DNA of 64,000 nucleotides, from NCBI RefSeq assembly GCF_001602525.1, contig NZ_LSYT01000016.1, forward strand, positions 1 to 64,000. The letters are read 5' to 3'. The position numbers and the translations under genes were made by a program. How positions within the stretch are numbered: the first letter of the stretch is position 1; each line of letters begins with the position of its first letter. The notes under the pieces are model-generated. The model made no database searches. It was given only the letters and a program-made list of their open reading frames with translations, and had not been told where the DNA came from. This document shows positions 9,891 to 17,886 of the stretch, piece by piece. Source of the DNA: Flavobacterium chilense (GTDB lineage: Bacteria > Bacteroidota > Bacteroidia > Flavobacteriales > Flavobacteriaceae).

Positions 9891-10589
9891 TTAGACTTTT
9901 AACAAAAAACTCAAAAACCCAAACATCACCCTATTATTCTGTTCTATAAACTGAGTTGTTTGCAAGATAGTATCTAAAGATTGAATGTATTTTGCATCAG
10001 TTAATTCGTTTTGTCCTGCCATTGTCATTTCGTGCATAGATTGAGGTGTTACTTCAAAATGAAACTGAAGTCCCAAAACATGATCTTTGTACAAAAATCC
10101 CTGATTTAAACAACCTTCAGACTGAAATAACCGAATTGCATTTTCCGGAATAGAAAATGTTTCTCCGTGCCAATGAAACACATTTAATTTTTTTGGAACA
10201 TTTTTTAAAATAGGTAAATCTGGTGCTGTAACCTCAACAGGAAACCAGCCAATTTCTTTGTCTTTATTTTTAGAAACCGTTCCGCCCAAAACATTAGAAA
10301 TCAATTGAGCTCCAAGACAAATTCCTATTACTTTTTTATTAGCATCAATTACGTCTTTTATAAATCTTTTTTCGGCTTTAAGCCACGGAAAATCGACTTC
10401 ATCATGAACACTCATTTCTCCGCCCATTACAATCAGAACATCAATTTTATCGGGATCCGGAAGAGTTTCATTGTGGCATAAATGTGTGTATGTTAAGTTA
10501 TGATTGTTTTCCAAAATCCATTCTTCCATACAGCCTAAGCCTTCGAAAGTAACATGTTGCAGACAATGGATATTTAATTTTTCAGACAT
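9891..10589 (-). CDS. Class I glutamine amidotransferase-like protein (GMP synthase amidotransferase-type)
   Basis: 232 residues, cytosolic, single class-I GATase domain. The nucleophile elbow GICLGAQ places Cys91; GLQFHFEVT gives His177 and Glu179, so the Cys-His-Glu triad is complete. MGGEMSVHDE near residue 55 and FHWHGETFSIP near 138 match the family of stand-alone GMP-synthase-like amidotransferases. No synthetase partner is adjacent, so it may be a hydrolase acting on gamma-glutamyl compounds rather than a GuaA subunit; substrate unknown. It is monocistronic, with its own terminator at 9801-9824. Confidence 0.85.
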   Translation of the reverse strand: MSEKLNIHCLQHVTFEGLGCMEEWILENNHNLTYTHLCHNETLPDPDKIDVLIVMGGEMSVHDEVDFPWLKAEKRFIKDVIDANKKVIGICLGAQLISNVLGGTVSKNKDKEIGWFPVEVTAPDLPILKNVPKKLNVFHWHGETFSIPENAIRLFQSEGCLNQGFLYKDHVLGLQFHFEVTPQSMHEMTMAGQNELTDAKYIQSLDTILQTTQFIEQNNRVMFGFLSFLLKV

Positions 10590-10636
10590 GATTTGCTTGT
10601 GATCTAAGTGAATAACCTTTTCTCAAAAATACAAAA

Positions 10637-10662
10637 AAAGCACCCCAAACAGGAGTGCTTTT
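10637..10662 (-). terminator. Intrinsic terminator after the outer-membrane barrel gene
   Basis: Hairpin aaagcacccc/ggagtgcttt with a short loop and one G-T pair, followed on the minus strand by a T-run (plus a-run 10633-10639). It lies 24 bp past the stop at 10686. Confidence 0.75.
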
Positions 10663-10685
10663 CTGAAATTGAATATAACTTAAGA

Positions 10686-11267
10686 TTAGAAGTTTTTAGA
10701 AATTCCAATATTAAATGTCTGACCAAAGTTGAAATAGAATTTACTAACATCAGCACCGTTATTATCATAACTTAATGTTTCATATCCTAAACCACCAATA
10801 CTGAAGTTTAAACCAAAACCTTTTTTCATGTTAATGAAAAGAGCCGGAGTTACACCAACGTACATACCATCTGCTTTTCTTTTTGAATAAGCATTTCCAG
10901 GACCATATACTTTAGATTTTGCATTTTGGAAACCTGCTCCCATATCTGCAAAAACAGAAAAAGTCTGGCTTAATGGCACTGAGTAACGAACAAAAGCTCC
11001 TAATTTGAAACCATTATCTTTAATTTCTCTTGCACCATTGTCATCAGTAGATGAAGACACTGTAAATTCACCCCCTACAGTCCAGTTGTCGTTAAATTGG
11101 TAACCAACTTTAGGAGAAAAGCTAAATGTATTAGTTTTTTCTTCGCTAAACTGATATTCAGTTTTTTCAGAAGAGTAGCCAATGTTACCACCTACTAAAA
11201 TTGTTCCTTTTTGAGCATTTGCAAAACTGCAGATAGCCAATGCAGCCATCACTAGAATTTTTTTCAT
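10686..11267 (-). CDS. Small outer-membrane beta-barrel protein (porin-family)
   Basis: 193 residues from the ATG at 11267 (MKKILVMAALAICSFANAQ, signal peptide). An in-frame ATG at 11291 would add eight residues before the signal and is unlikely. The mature part alternates polar and hydrophobic residues in strands: GGNIGYSS, FSFSPKVGYQF, WTVGGEFTVSS, KLGAFVRYSVPL, FSVFADMGAGF, YVGVTPALFINM, FGLNFSIGGLGY. It ends in a strand with a terminal aromatic residue (FNIGISKNF), as expected for BAM-inserted 8-stranded barrels. Function unknown. It is divergent from gldA and monocistronic. Confidence 0.85.
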   Translation of the reverse strand: MKKILVMAALAICSFANAQKGTILVGGNIGYSSEKTEYQFSEEKTNTFSFSPKVGYQFNDNWTVGGEFTVSSSTDDNGAREIKDNGFKLGAFVRYSVPLSQTFSVFADMGAGFQNAKSKVYGPGNAYSKRKADGMYVGVTPALFINMKKGFGLNFSIGGLGYETLSYDNNGADVSKFYFNFGQTFNIGISKNF

Positions 11268-11376
11268 GTTTGAATTTTTTAATTTTAGCATTCCTTTAAC
11301 AATAACGATGCCGTTGTTACAACTAAAAATTAAATTCTTTACAAGGCAAAATGTAGTAATCGAGACTATTTCTGTT

Positions 11377-11384
11377 TACTTTTG
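11377..11384 (+). promoter_or_regulatory. Candidate -7 box for gldA
   Basis: tacttttg matches the Flavobacterium TAnnTTTG element and ends 16 bp before the gldA start codon. No TTG is seen at the expected -33 spacing, so support is partial. Confidence 0.45.
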
Positions 11385-11400
11385 TAGCAAATAAAAAGTC

Positions 11401-12297
11401 ATGTCGATAGAAGTAAACAGCATATCAAAAAGTTACGGAGAGCAAAAAGCTTTAAATGAAATTTCTTTTAAAATTGAGAAAGGAGAAATCGTAGGATTTC
11501 TTGGTCCGAACGGAGCCGGAAAATCTACTTTGATGAAAATTTTGACCACTTATTTACTTGCCGATAGTGGCTCAGCCCTTGTAAATAGCCATGATGTCAT
11601 GACAAGCCCTAAAGAAGTTCAGCGTTCTATTGGATATTTACCGGAGCACAATCCGTTGTATCTGGATTTGTATGTTCGTGAGTATTTGGCTTTTAATGCT
11701 GATGTTTATAAGGTGCCAAAATCAAGAATTGAAGAGGTAATTAAACTGACAGGACTGACACCGGAAAGCCATAAAAAGATTGGGCAGCTGTCTAAAGGAT
11801 ACCGCCAGCGTGTAGGATTGGCAAATGCTTTATTACACAATCCTGATGTTTTAATTCTTGACGAACCTACTACCGGATTGGATCCTAATCAGTTAATGGA
11901 AATTCGTAATGTAATTAAAAATGTTGGGAAAGATAAAACCGTTTTTTTATCAACTCATATTATGCAGGAAGTAGAAGCTATTTGTGATCGTGTCATAATT
12001 ATTGACAAAGGAAATATCGTAGCCGATAATAAATTAGACCATCTTGTTTCTGACAATAAAGAGCAAGTGATTGAAGTTGAGTTTGATTATCAAATCGAAG
12101 AGCAACTTTTAGCCAGACTGGAAAATATTACTTCATACAAAAACTTACATGACATGACCTGGGAGCTTACTTTTGTTGCTGACAAAGATATGCGTCCGTC
12201 TATTTTTGATTTTGCTAATGAAAATGGTTTAAAGACCTTGCAATTAAATCAGAAAAATAAAAACCTGGAAGCTGTTTTTAGAGAAATAACAAAATAA
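11401..12297 (+). CDS. gldA: Gliding-motility ABC transporter ATP-binding protein GldA
   Basis: 298 residues. Walker A GPNGAGKST (35-43), Q-loop region around GYLPEHNPLY (78-88), signature LSKGYRQRV (130-138), Walker B LILDEP (151-156), D-loop TTGLD and H-switch STH follow in the normal order. The C-terminal ~80 residues form the extension typical of ABC-2-type exporters. Length and sequence style match GldA of Flavobacterium, which acts with the membrane proteins GldF and GldG in gliding; those genes are not in this window. It stands alone between a divergent barrel gene and a TonB-type receptor. The assignment could shift to a generic ABC-2 ATPase, but the overall sequence is recognisably GldA. 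Confidence 0.88.
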   Translation: MSIEVNSISKSYGEQKALNEISFKIEKGEIVGFLGPNGAGKSTLMKILTTYLLADSGSALVNSHDVMTSPKEVQRSIGYLPEHNPLYLDLYVREYLAFNADVYKVPKSRIEEVIKLTGLTPESHKKIGQLSKGYRQRVGLANALLHNPDVLILDEPTTGLDPNQLMEIRNVIKNVGKDKTVFLSTHIMQEVEAICDRVIIIDKGNIVADNKLDHLVSDNKEQVIEVEFDYQIEEQLLARLENITSYKNLHDMTWELTFVADKDMRPSIFDFANENGLKTLQLNQKNKNLEAVFREITK

Positions 12298-12576
12298 GTT
12301 TCCGTTTTCAACCCCAGTTACAGCTTACAGTTTTACTTATATATAACCAATTCTTTCTATTGAGATCGAATTGGTTTTTTTATGAAGTACTGTTTCACTT
12401 TGATGTCTTTTCTCTAGGAGCTCATCCTCTATTTCACTTCTTTTTTGCTTCGGAATCCTTCCTTTATTCTAAATTTTCTCATTTTAAGAAAAACAGAGAA
12501 CCTTTAAATATCAATTCATTATGGTTTTTGAATGCAAATTTTAACTATTTTTATTTAGACTTGATATAAATAGTGT

Positions 12577-12584
12577 TATATTTG
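12577..12584 (+). promoter_or_regulatory. Candidate -7 box upstream of the small ORF and the TonB-type receptor
   Basis: tatatttg fits TAnnTTTG and lies 29 bp before the ATG of a 36-codon ORF and about 210 bp before the receptor start. No TTG at the ideal distance. The remaining sequence of 12298-12576 is AT-rich; an open frame from 12360 in it looks accidental. Confidence 0.4.
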
Positions 12585-12612
12585 ACAACTGAAACTTCAA
12601 AATACCATTATA

Positions 12613-12723
12613 ATGTTCTCTATATTATACGCTTTCAAAACCTTTTTCTCGAAGCTCCTGAACCGTTTTTTACATTTTCGAAATATACTTTCTGATAAAC
12701 TGGAACAAATCGTTTTGAAATAG
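12613..12723 (+). CDS. Possible 36-aa small ORF inside an inverted repeat, unknown function
   Basis: ATG to TAG, 36 codons, starting MFSILYAFKTFFSKLLNRFL: a basic, amphipathic, Phe/Leu-rich peptide. It begins 28 bp after a tatatttg box, and inverted-repeat arms bracket it almost exactly (ttctctat and tttcaaaac on the left, gttttgaaatagagaa on the right). It could be a leader peptide, a small membrane-active peptide, or chance. No ribosome-binding site is visible, but that is normal in this phylum. Low confidence. Confidence 0.25.
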   Translation: MFSILYAFKTFFSKLLNRFLHFRNILSDKLEQIVLK

Positions 12724-12795
12724 AGAAAATCTTCTTTTCGCTAAGAATCGAGACTTCATTTAAATCCTTACTCCAAAAAATCAAATCCCAATATC

Positions 12796-14919
12796 ATGAA
12801 GAATTTTATCACCTCTATTATGCTCGCCTTTTCGGTCTACGGATACTCGCAGACAGAAAAAGAAACAGACAGTATAGTAGAAACCTCTATAAATGTTTTA
12901 GAAGAAATCGTAATTACAAAAAAGAAAGTTTTATATACTCAAAAATCAGACAGATTAGTTTTTAATGTTGAAAATAGTATTGTTTCTGAAGGCGGAACTG
13001 CTTTAGACGTTTTATCTCGTGCTCCAGGTGTTGTTGTGTCTCAGGATGGAGAATTATCGATTCGCGGGCAACAAGGCGTTGGCGTTATGATAAACGGTAA
13101 ACTAACACAGCTTTCGCAGAAGGAACTCGCCAATTATTTAAAATCGACTACTTCCTCTAACATCAAACAAATTGAAGTTATCACGAATCCATCTTCTAAA
13201 TATGATGCAACAGGAAAAGCCGGAATCATTAATATCGTTTTAAAGAAACCAAATGCTGGCGGACTTAAAGGAACTGTGTTTACGAATTATGGCCGAAGCC
13301 GAAAAAACAGAACCAATTCCGGCATAAACTTAAATTATAATAAAGAAAAATTTGGTGTTTACGGGAACTACAGCTATACGTTTAGAGGTGAAGAAGAACG
13401 AAAAGAATTCAATCAAAATCAATATACGGATGCATCACGTCAGCAAATTTTAAGTAAAAATCACCAAACCTCAACGACTAACGAACCGTTGACATCAAAC
13501 AATTTTAAGATAGGGACTACTTATGAAGTTTCTCCTAAAACAAATTTAGAAGTATATGTCGATGCCAAATTAGGACGTTACGAAAACATAGCAAATGGCA
13601 GAAACACTTTGCTTAATGCCATGGATCAGGTGCAATTTGATGCTGCGACCTATAACGACAGTAAAGAGAAATGGAATGATTATACGTATGCTTTCTCAGG
13701 GGTTCATAAATTTAACAGCGAAGGAAAAAACATGTCTTTTGATTTTGAATATGAAACTTCAAAATTCAGATCGAATCAATTTCAAAGTGCAAAAAATATT
13801 GATCCTTCAAGTACAACCAATATTAATGACAGACGAGGTTTTATTCCGTCTCAATTAAGAGTTTTTACCGGAAAAGTTGATTTTACCAATCCGCTAAAAG
13901 AGAAACAATCCATTGAATGGGGTTTTAAAGCCAGCGTAAAAAACAACGACAATCCATCGGTTTACGAATACAATGAGAACAATCAATGGATTGTAGATCT
14001 TAACTCGACCAATCATTTTGAATATAAGGAGCAAATTTATGCGGCTTATGCCAATTACAAATATCAGTTGGAAAAATTCAATATTCAGGGGGGCTTACGT
14101 TCAGAATATACTGCAATCAATATTTTACAGAAAACTCTAAACGAAGAACACAAAGACGATTATTTAAAATGGTTTCCGAGTGTTTCTATGAAATATGAAT
14201 TGAGCAGCAATCATTCCTTACATGCCTCATACAGTAAAAGAATCAACAGACCAAGTCAGTTTGATCTGAATCCGTTTCGTTTTTATGATGACTCGTTTAA
14301 TTACTCTCAGGGAAATCCGAATCTGATTCCTGAAATCACGCATTCAACAGAAATTGGTTATGCCTGGAAAAGTGCTTTTATGGCTTCACTCTATTTTAGT
14401 AAAACCAAAGATGTATTTACCGAAGTTTATGTCTACAATCCGTCCAACAATACCACAGTAACCACTCAGATTAATGTTGATAAGTCGTATAATTATGGTG
14501 CTAATATTACCAATACAGCTGAGATTTATAAATGGTGGGCTGTAAACACACTTTTTAATGTTTTCGAAAATAGATTTATGGGCAATGTAGTGAATACAGA
14601 TAAAATTGATCCAATTGTTACGTTGAATTTAAGTGTACAAAACTCGTTTACAATTACCGAAAGTTTAAAGGCGGAGGCAAATGTACAATACCAGTCAAGA
14701 TCGAATCTGGGTATTTATGAAAGAGATGCTTTTTTTGATTTCAGTATCGGAATTTCAAAACAAGTGCTTTCTAACAAAGGCAATATCAAATTTAATATTA
14801 CTGATATTTTCAATAACAATAATTTCCACATCAATTCGGTTATCGCACAAACGAGCATCAATAAAAGATATGATCTTGATAATCGTATTGCCACGATAGC
14901 CTTTACTTATAGAATTTAA
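12796..14919 (+). CDS. TonB-dependent receptor-like outer-membrane beta-barrel protein
   Basis: 707 residues: signal peptide MKNFITSIMLAFSVYGYSQ, a short linker, a plug domain (residues ~45-150: LDVLSRAPGVVVSQDGELSI, VMINGKLT, IKQIEVITNPSSKYDATGKA, GIINIVLKK), then a long barrel with many aromatic-ended strands. It lacks the carboxypeptidase-like regulatory domain of SusC-type receptors and resembles the OMP_b-brl_3 family. The last strand IATIAFTYRI ends at the C-terminus as in barrels. No partner lipoprotein gene adjoins, so the ligand cannot be inferred. It is followed by its own terminator. Confidence 0.85.
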   Translation: MKNFITSIMLAFSVYGYSQTEKETDSIVETSINVLEEIVITKKKVLYTQKSDRLVFNVENSIVSEGGTALDVLSRAPGVVVSQDGELSIRGQQGVGVMINGKLTQLSQKELANYLKSTTSSNIKQIEVITNPSSKYDATGKAGIINIVLKKPNAGGLKGTVFTNYGRSRKNRTNSGINLNYNKEKFGVYGNYSYTFRGEEERKEFNQNQYTDASRQQILSKNHQTSTTNEPLTSNNFKIGTTYEVSPKTNLEVYVDAKLGRYENIANGRNTLLNAMDQVQFDAATYNDSKEKWNDYTYAFSGVHKFNSEGKNMSFDFEYETSKFRSNQFQSAKNIDPSSTTNINDRRGFIPSQLRVFTGKVDFTNPLKEKQSIEWGFKASVKNNDNPSVYEYNENNQWIVDLNSTNHFEYKEQIYAAYANYKYQLEKFNIQGGLRSEYTAINILQKTLNEEHKDDYLKWFPSVSMKYELSSNHSLHASYSKRINRPSQFDLNPFRFYDDSFNYSQGNPNLIPEITHSTEIGYAWKSAFMASLYFSKTKDVFTEVYVYNPSNNTTVTTQINVDKSYNYGANITNTAEIYKWWAVNTLFNVFENRFMGNVVNTDKIDPIVTLNLSVQNSFTITESLKAEANVQYQSRSNLGIYERDAFFDFSIGISKQVLSNKGNIKFNITDIFNNNNFHINSVIAQTSINKRYDLDNRIATIAFTYRI

Positions 14920-14964
14920 TATTTTGAATCTTTAGTTTCCTTGTTTTTGTTTTTTTTTGATGGA

Positions 14965-15001
14965 AAAGAGTCTGTTTGTAGTTAGCAGACTCTTTCTGTT
15001 T
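14965..15001 (+). terminator. Intrinsic terminator after the TonB-type receptor
   Basis: Perfect 10-bp stem aaagagtctg (14965-14974) and cagactcttt (14986-14995) followed by a T-rich stretch, 45 bp past the stop at 14919. Confidence 0.8.
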
Positions 15002-15029
15002 TTAGTCCATAACTAAAAGTACAATTTAC

Positions 15030-15240
15030 ATCAGGATCATTAAAAAATGGCACGCAGATCAAATAGATTCAAACGGATTTATTTGTTTTTTATACCCAAC
15101 AAATATTCATTTTTATCATCCGGAGAAATAAAAGATCAAACTATAAAATGATTAAGACTGATTTTTTATTTACCAGACTTCTCCAATGCTTTTTGGTTCA
15201 CTCAGCCTCATAAAAATGTTGATGAATACCTGCATTTCAT
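15030..15240. other. Gene-free gap with a fragment resembling a degraded intergenic repeat
   Basis: Between the two terminators lies AT-rich sequence without a supported gene. Around 15046-15085 the wording ggcacgcagatcaaatagat followed by ttcaaacggattt resembles a degraded form of the GCACGCAGATT-type intergenic repeats I associate with Bacteroidota; this is recollection, not a search result. Confidence 0.3.
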
Positions 15241-15256
15241 TATTTCTTAAATAAGA

Positions 15257-15297
15257 AAAAGCCTTTTGAAGAATGTTACTTCTCACAAAAGACTTTT
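15257..15297 (-). terminator. Probable terminator of the iron-uptake operon
   Basis: Imperfect hairpin: aaaagccttttg (15257-15268) and caaaagactttt (15286-15297) pair except at one position, with gaag/cttc inside. It lies 41 bp past the stop of the PepSY gene at 15338. Confidence 0.6.
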
Positions 15298-15337
15298 AAA
15301 ACTAACTAACAAAAAATAGATAAAAATCAAACCGGAG

Positions 15338-16504
15338 TTATGCTCGTGGTTTTTGCTTTTTCTTTCTTCCCCACCAAATATAAAATCCGGTAATGGGTAA
15401 ACTGGCACAAACTAAACTGGCCGTGAAATATATAATCTTAGTTGGCAATCCGCCTATTGCTCCTATATGAAGACTATAATTAGAGCGCATTAACCAATTC
15501 GAAAATCGTTCGTCATTAATATATTGATGAGATTTTGGGAGTAGTTCGAGCGTTTTGGCATCAAAGTATAAATCTCTCCAAACTCCTTTATGCATATCGG
15601 TACAAGCATAAAAATCATCTTTTGGCTCATCCGGAAAATGAATGATTACAGCTTCTTTATTTTCCTTAGCGATTTCGGTTCGCACCTTCTTCCAGATAAA
15701 ATCGGCAGCAGCCAGTTTGTCTAATTCTTGTTTCGACAAAGTATCTTTTGCAACCGGAATTACTTGTTCTTTTTTATCCTTTTCATCTGCCCAGCCACCG
15801 CTGATCCAATAGGTACTTTCTCGCAGCCAGTGAAAACTCATTAACATTCCGGTAAAAGAAATCAGTACTGCCAAAATAAGGGCATAAAAACCCATAACAT
15901 TATGCAAGTCATAATTAAGTCGCTTAAACTTGGCATCCCATTTTATTTTAAAACTATTGTTTCTGGTGGTTTTATTCCACTTTTTCGGAAACCAGAGTAT
16001 TAATCCGCTTATCAGCAAAAAGAAAAAAATAAAGGTGGCCCAGGCTGTTATTTGTGATCCAATATCCCGATCTAACCAGAGATTGCGATGCCCTTCGTCA
16101 ATGATATGAAAGAAGTCTTCGTGATCGACCATTCCGGTAATTATGCCGTTATAGGGATTTACATAAATCAACGAATCCGATTCGATATCGACCTTAATTG
16201 ATTTATCTAAACCATTATACCAAACTCCGTGAATCTCTTTATTGGGTAATACTTTATGAACAGCAGCATAAATTTGAGAAGGGGGCAATAATTTTTCAGG
16301 ACTTTGAGCTTCTACACTTAAATAAGGCGATGTAAGTTGCTTTATTTCATGTTCGAAAACCAGAATACAGCCTGTAATTGCCATGATAAATACTATGATT
16401 CCAGAACCCAGTCCGAGCCATAAATGCAGCCAGGCATTGATTTTACTAAAACGTGATTTTCCTTTATTGGGTGGTTTACTGGTTCGGTTTTTAGAAATAT
16501 TCAT
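15338..16504 (-). CDS. PepSY-associated transmembrane protein (probable inner-membrane ferrisiderophore reductase)
   Basis: 388 residues from the ATG at 16504 (MNISKNRTSKPPNKGKSRFS); the ATG at 16543 would add a leader-like stretch and is less likely. The PepSY-TM layout is clear: TM1 near HLWLGLGSGIIVFIMAITGC, a periplasmic PepSY segment (IYAAVHKVLPNKEIHGVWY), TM2 TAWATFIFFFLLISGLILW, TM3 HNVMGFYALILAVLISFTGM, and a C-terminal TM (IIYFTASLVCASLPITGFYI) ending in a basic tail. Conserved His residues at helix ends (HLW, NYDLHN, SLHIG) could bind haem. Proteins of this family next to TonB receptors take part in iron release from siderophores. It is the last gene of the operon 20235-15338. Confidence 0.83.
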   Translation of the reverse strand: MNISKNRTSKPPNKGKSRFSKINAWLHLWLGLGSGIIVFIMAITGCILVFEHEIKQLTSPYLSVEAQSPEKLLPPSQIYAAVHKVLPNKEIHGVWYNGLDKSIKVDIESDSLIYVNPYNGIITGMVDHEDFFHIIDEGHRNLWLDRDIGSQITAWATFIFFFLLISGLILWFPKKWNKTTRNNSFKIKWDAKFKRLNYDLHNVMGFYALILAVLISFTGMLMSFHWLRESTYWISGGWADEKDKKEQVIPVAKDTLSKQELDKLAAADFIWKKVRTEIAKENKEAVIIHFPDEPKDDFYACTDMHKGVWRDLYFDAKTLELLPKSHQYINDERFSNWLMRSNYSLHIGAIGGLPTKIIYFTASLVCASLPITGFYIWWGRKKKQKPRA

Positions 16505-16609
16505 TGAAATTTTAATTTGAAAAAAGTGGTATTTTAAAGCCAAAATGATATTTATAAAATGGCCTGAGTAGTATCGAAATAATATCTCAAGCCATTTATA
16601 ATCTTCTAT

Positions 16610-17851
16610 TTAGTAAGTAAGCTTACCAATTGCAGGCAGGTAAAGTCCTTCTTTGATTAATGCTCCGGCTTTTGCAGTTCCGGTTGCAATATCGATTTGA
16701 TACACACGTGCTTCAGTTCCTGTTACAAAACTTTTGTAGGCTTTTCCGTTTTCAACAAACATACTTCCTAATCCAAAAAACTCATCTCCGCCATGATCAG
16801 GTAATCCTGTAACCTGCACAATTGTTTTAGCAGATAAGTCTAAAATTGCCGATTTAAAGAGTGTATTTGTTCTAAGGAAACTATAAACAGGACTAACTGC
16901 ATCTGTATCTTTAGTAATATAAGAGATAAATACTTTTTCTCCTCCTACCGGATATGCAGCCAGAACTTTTCCTTTTAGTGTACTAGCCTCGATATCGAAG
17001 AAATATCCTGGATCAAACTTAGCATCTCCTTTTTTGATACGTAAAACTCCTGATGATACTGCTGTTACAGGATAACCTCCAGCGCGGGCATTTGATGAAA
17101 AAGTATAAACATCTCCAGATTCTGTCTGAACAATTCCGGTATTGGTATAATACATCCCAATAGCAGCTGTTCTGGTGTCTCTTATAGTACTCACATATTC
17201 TAAAGAAGGATATTTATAAACTCTTACAACAGCATCAGAGGATAATACTTTATTGGTTCCGTCGCTAACATCTTTTGTATATACGGGAACAAAAAGTTTA
17301 TCTCCGGAAACGGCTGCCCCTGTTGGCCAGTATAATATTTTTTTATTTTCAGGATTAACACTAAAATCATTAAACTTACGACCATCGATAGAAACCGTTG
17401 CCGGATTGTATATCATAAGTTCATAATCTGATGAGCTACCATCCCAGGTTGCTCCAATATTGATCATTTTTTTATCATCTGTATACCCAACTGCATAAGA
17501 CGATTCGAAAGCAAGTTTTCCTCCCTGCATCAGTTTTCCTACACTGTTAAGATTAAACGAAACAGATCCGTCATCATCAGTACTTAGGGCAAAAAATGTA
17601 TTTTGTACCGGAAAACAACTTCCGTTTTGCTCAATTCCTACTCCTTTTGCACTGATCTCGCCGGTCATTAACTGATCTGTAGAATTAAAATCTAATATAT
17701 ACTGTGTATAATCAGACAACCAGTACGATGCAACATATTTAGTACCATTTACAGTTGGCTCACCTGAAGATGAATCATCACTGCTACATGAAAAAATTGA
17801 TAAGGACAGAAAAGCCAATGCAAAGCATTTTGCAAATTTGTTTACAAACAT
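16610..17851 (-). CDS. DUF4374 family lipoprotein
   Basis: 413 residues. A lipoprotein signal ends in the lipobox LSIFSC with Cys22; the mature N-terminus C-S-S-D-D-S-S-S-G is acidic after two serines, like the lipoprotein surface-export signal described for Flavobacteriia. The rest is beta-rich and probably propeller-like (YWLSDYTQYIL, STIRDTRTAAIGMYYTNTG, DHGGDEFFGLGSMFVENGK). The DUF4374 family commonly sits between a TonB receptor and a PepSY protein, exactly the arrangement here (36 bp after the receptor gene). It is probably an extracellular partner in siderophore or haem capture; the ligand is unknown. Confidence 0.83.
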   Translation of the reverse strand: MFVNKFAKCFALAFLSLSIFSCSSDDSSSGEPTVNGTKYVASYWLSDYTQYILDFNSTDQLMTGEISAKGVGIEQNGSCFPVQNTFFALSTDDDGSVSFNLNSVGKLMQGGKLAFESSYAVGYTDDKKMINIGATWDGSSSDYELMIYNPATVSIDGRKFNDFSVNPENKKILYWPTGAAVSGDKLFVPVYTKDVSDGTNKVLSSDAVVRVYKYPSLEYVSTIRDTRTAAIGMYYTNTGIVQTESGDVYTFSSNARAGGYPVTAVSSGVLRIKKGDAKFDPGYFFDIEASTLKGKVLAAYPVGGEKVFISYITKDTDAVSPVYSFLRTNTLFKSAILDLSAKTIVQVTGLPDHGGDEFFGLGSMFVENGKAYKSFVTGTEARVYQIDIATGTAKAGALIKEGLYLPAIGKLTY

Positions 17852-17886
17852 GATTATAATTATTAAGGGTTATTATTAAAATTGAA

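Noticed and set aside
12360..12569. 69-codon open frame between gldA and the TonB-type receptor
   Set aside because: Phe/His-rich, no promoter or family likeness; the only promoter-like box lies after it.
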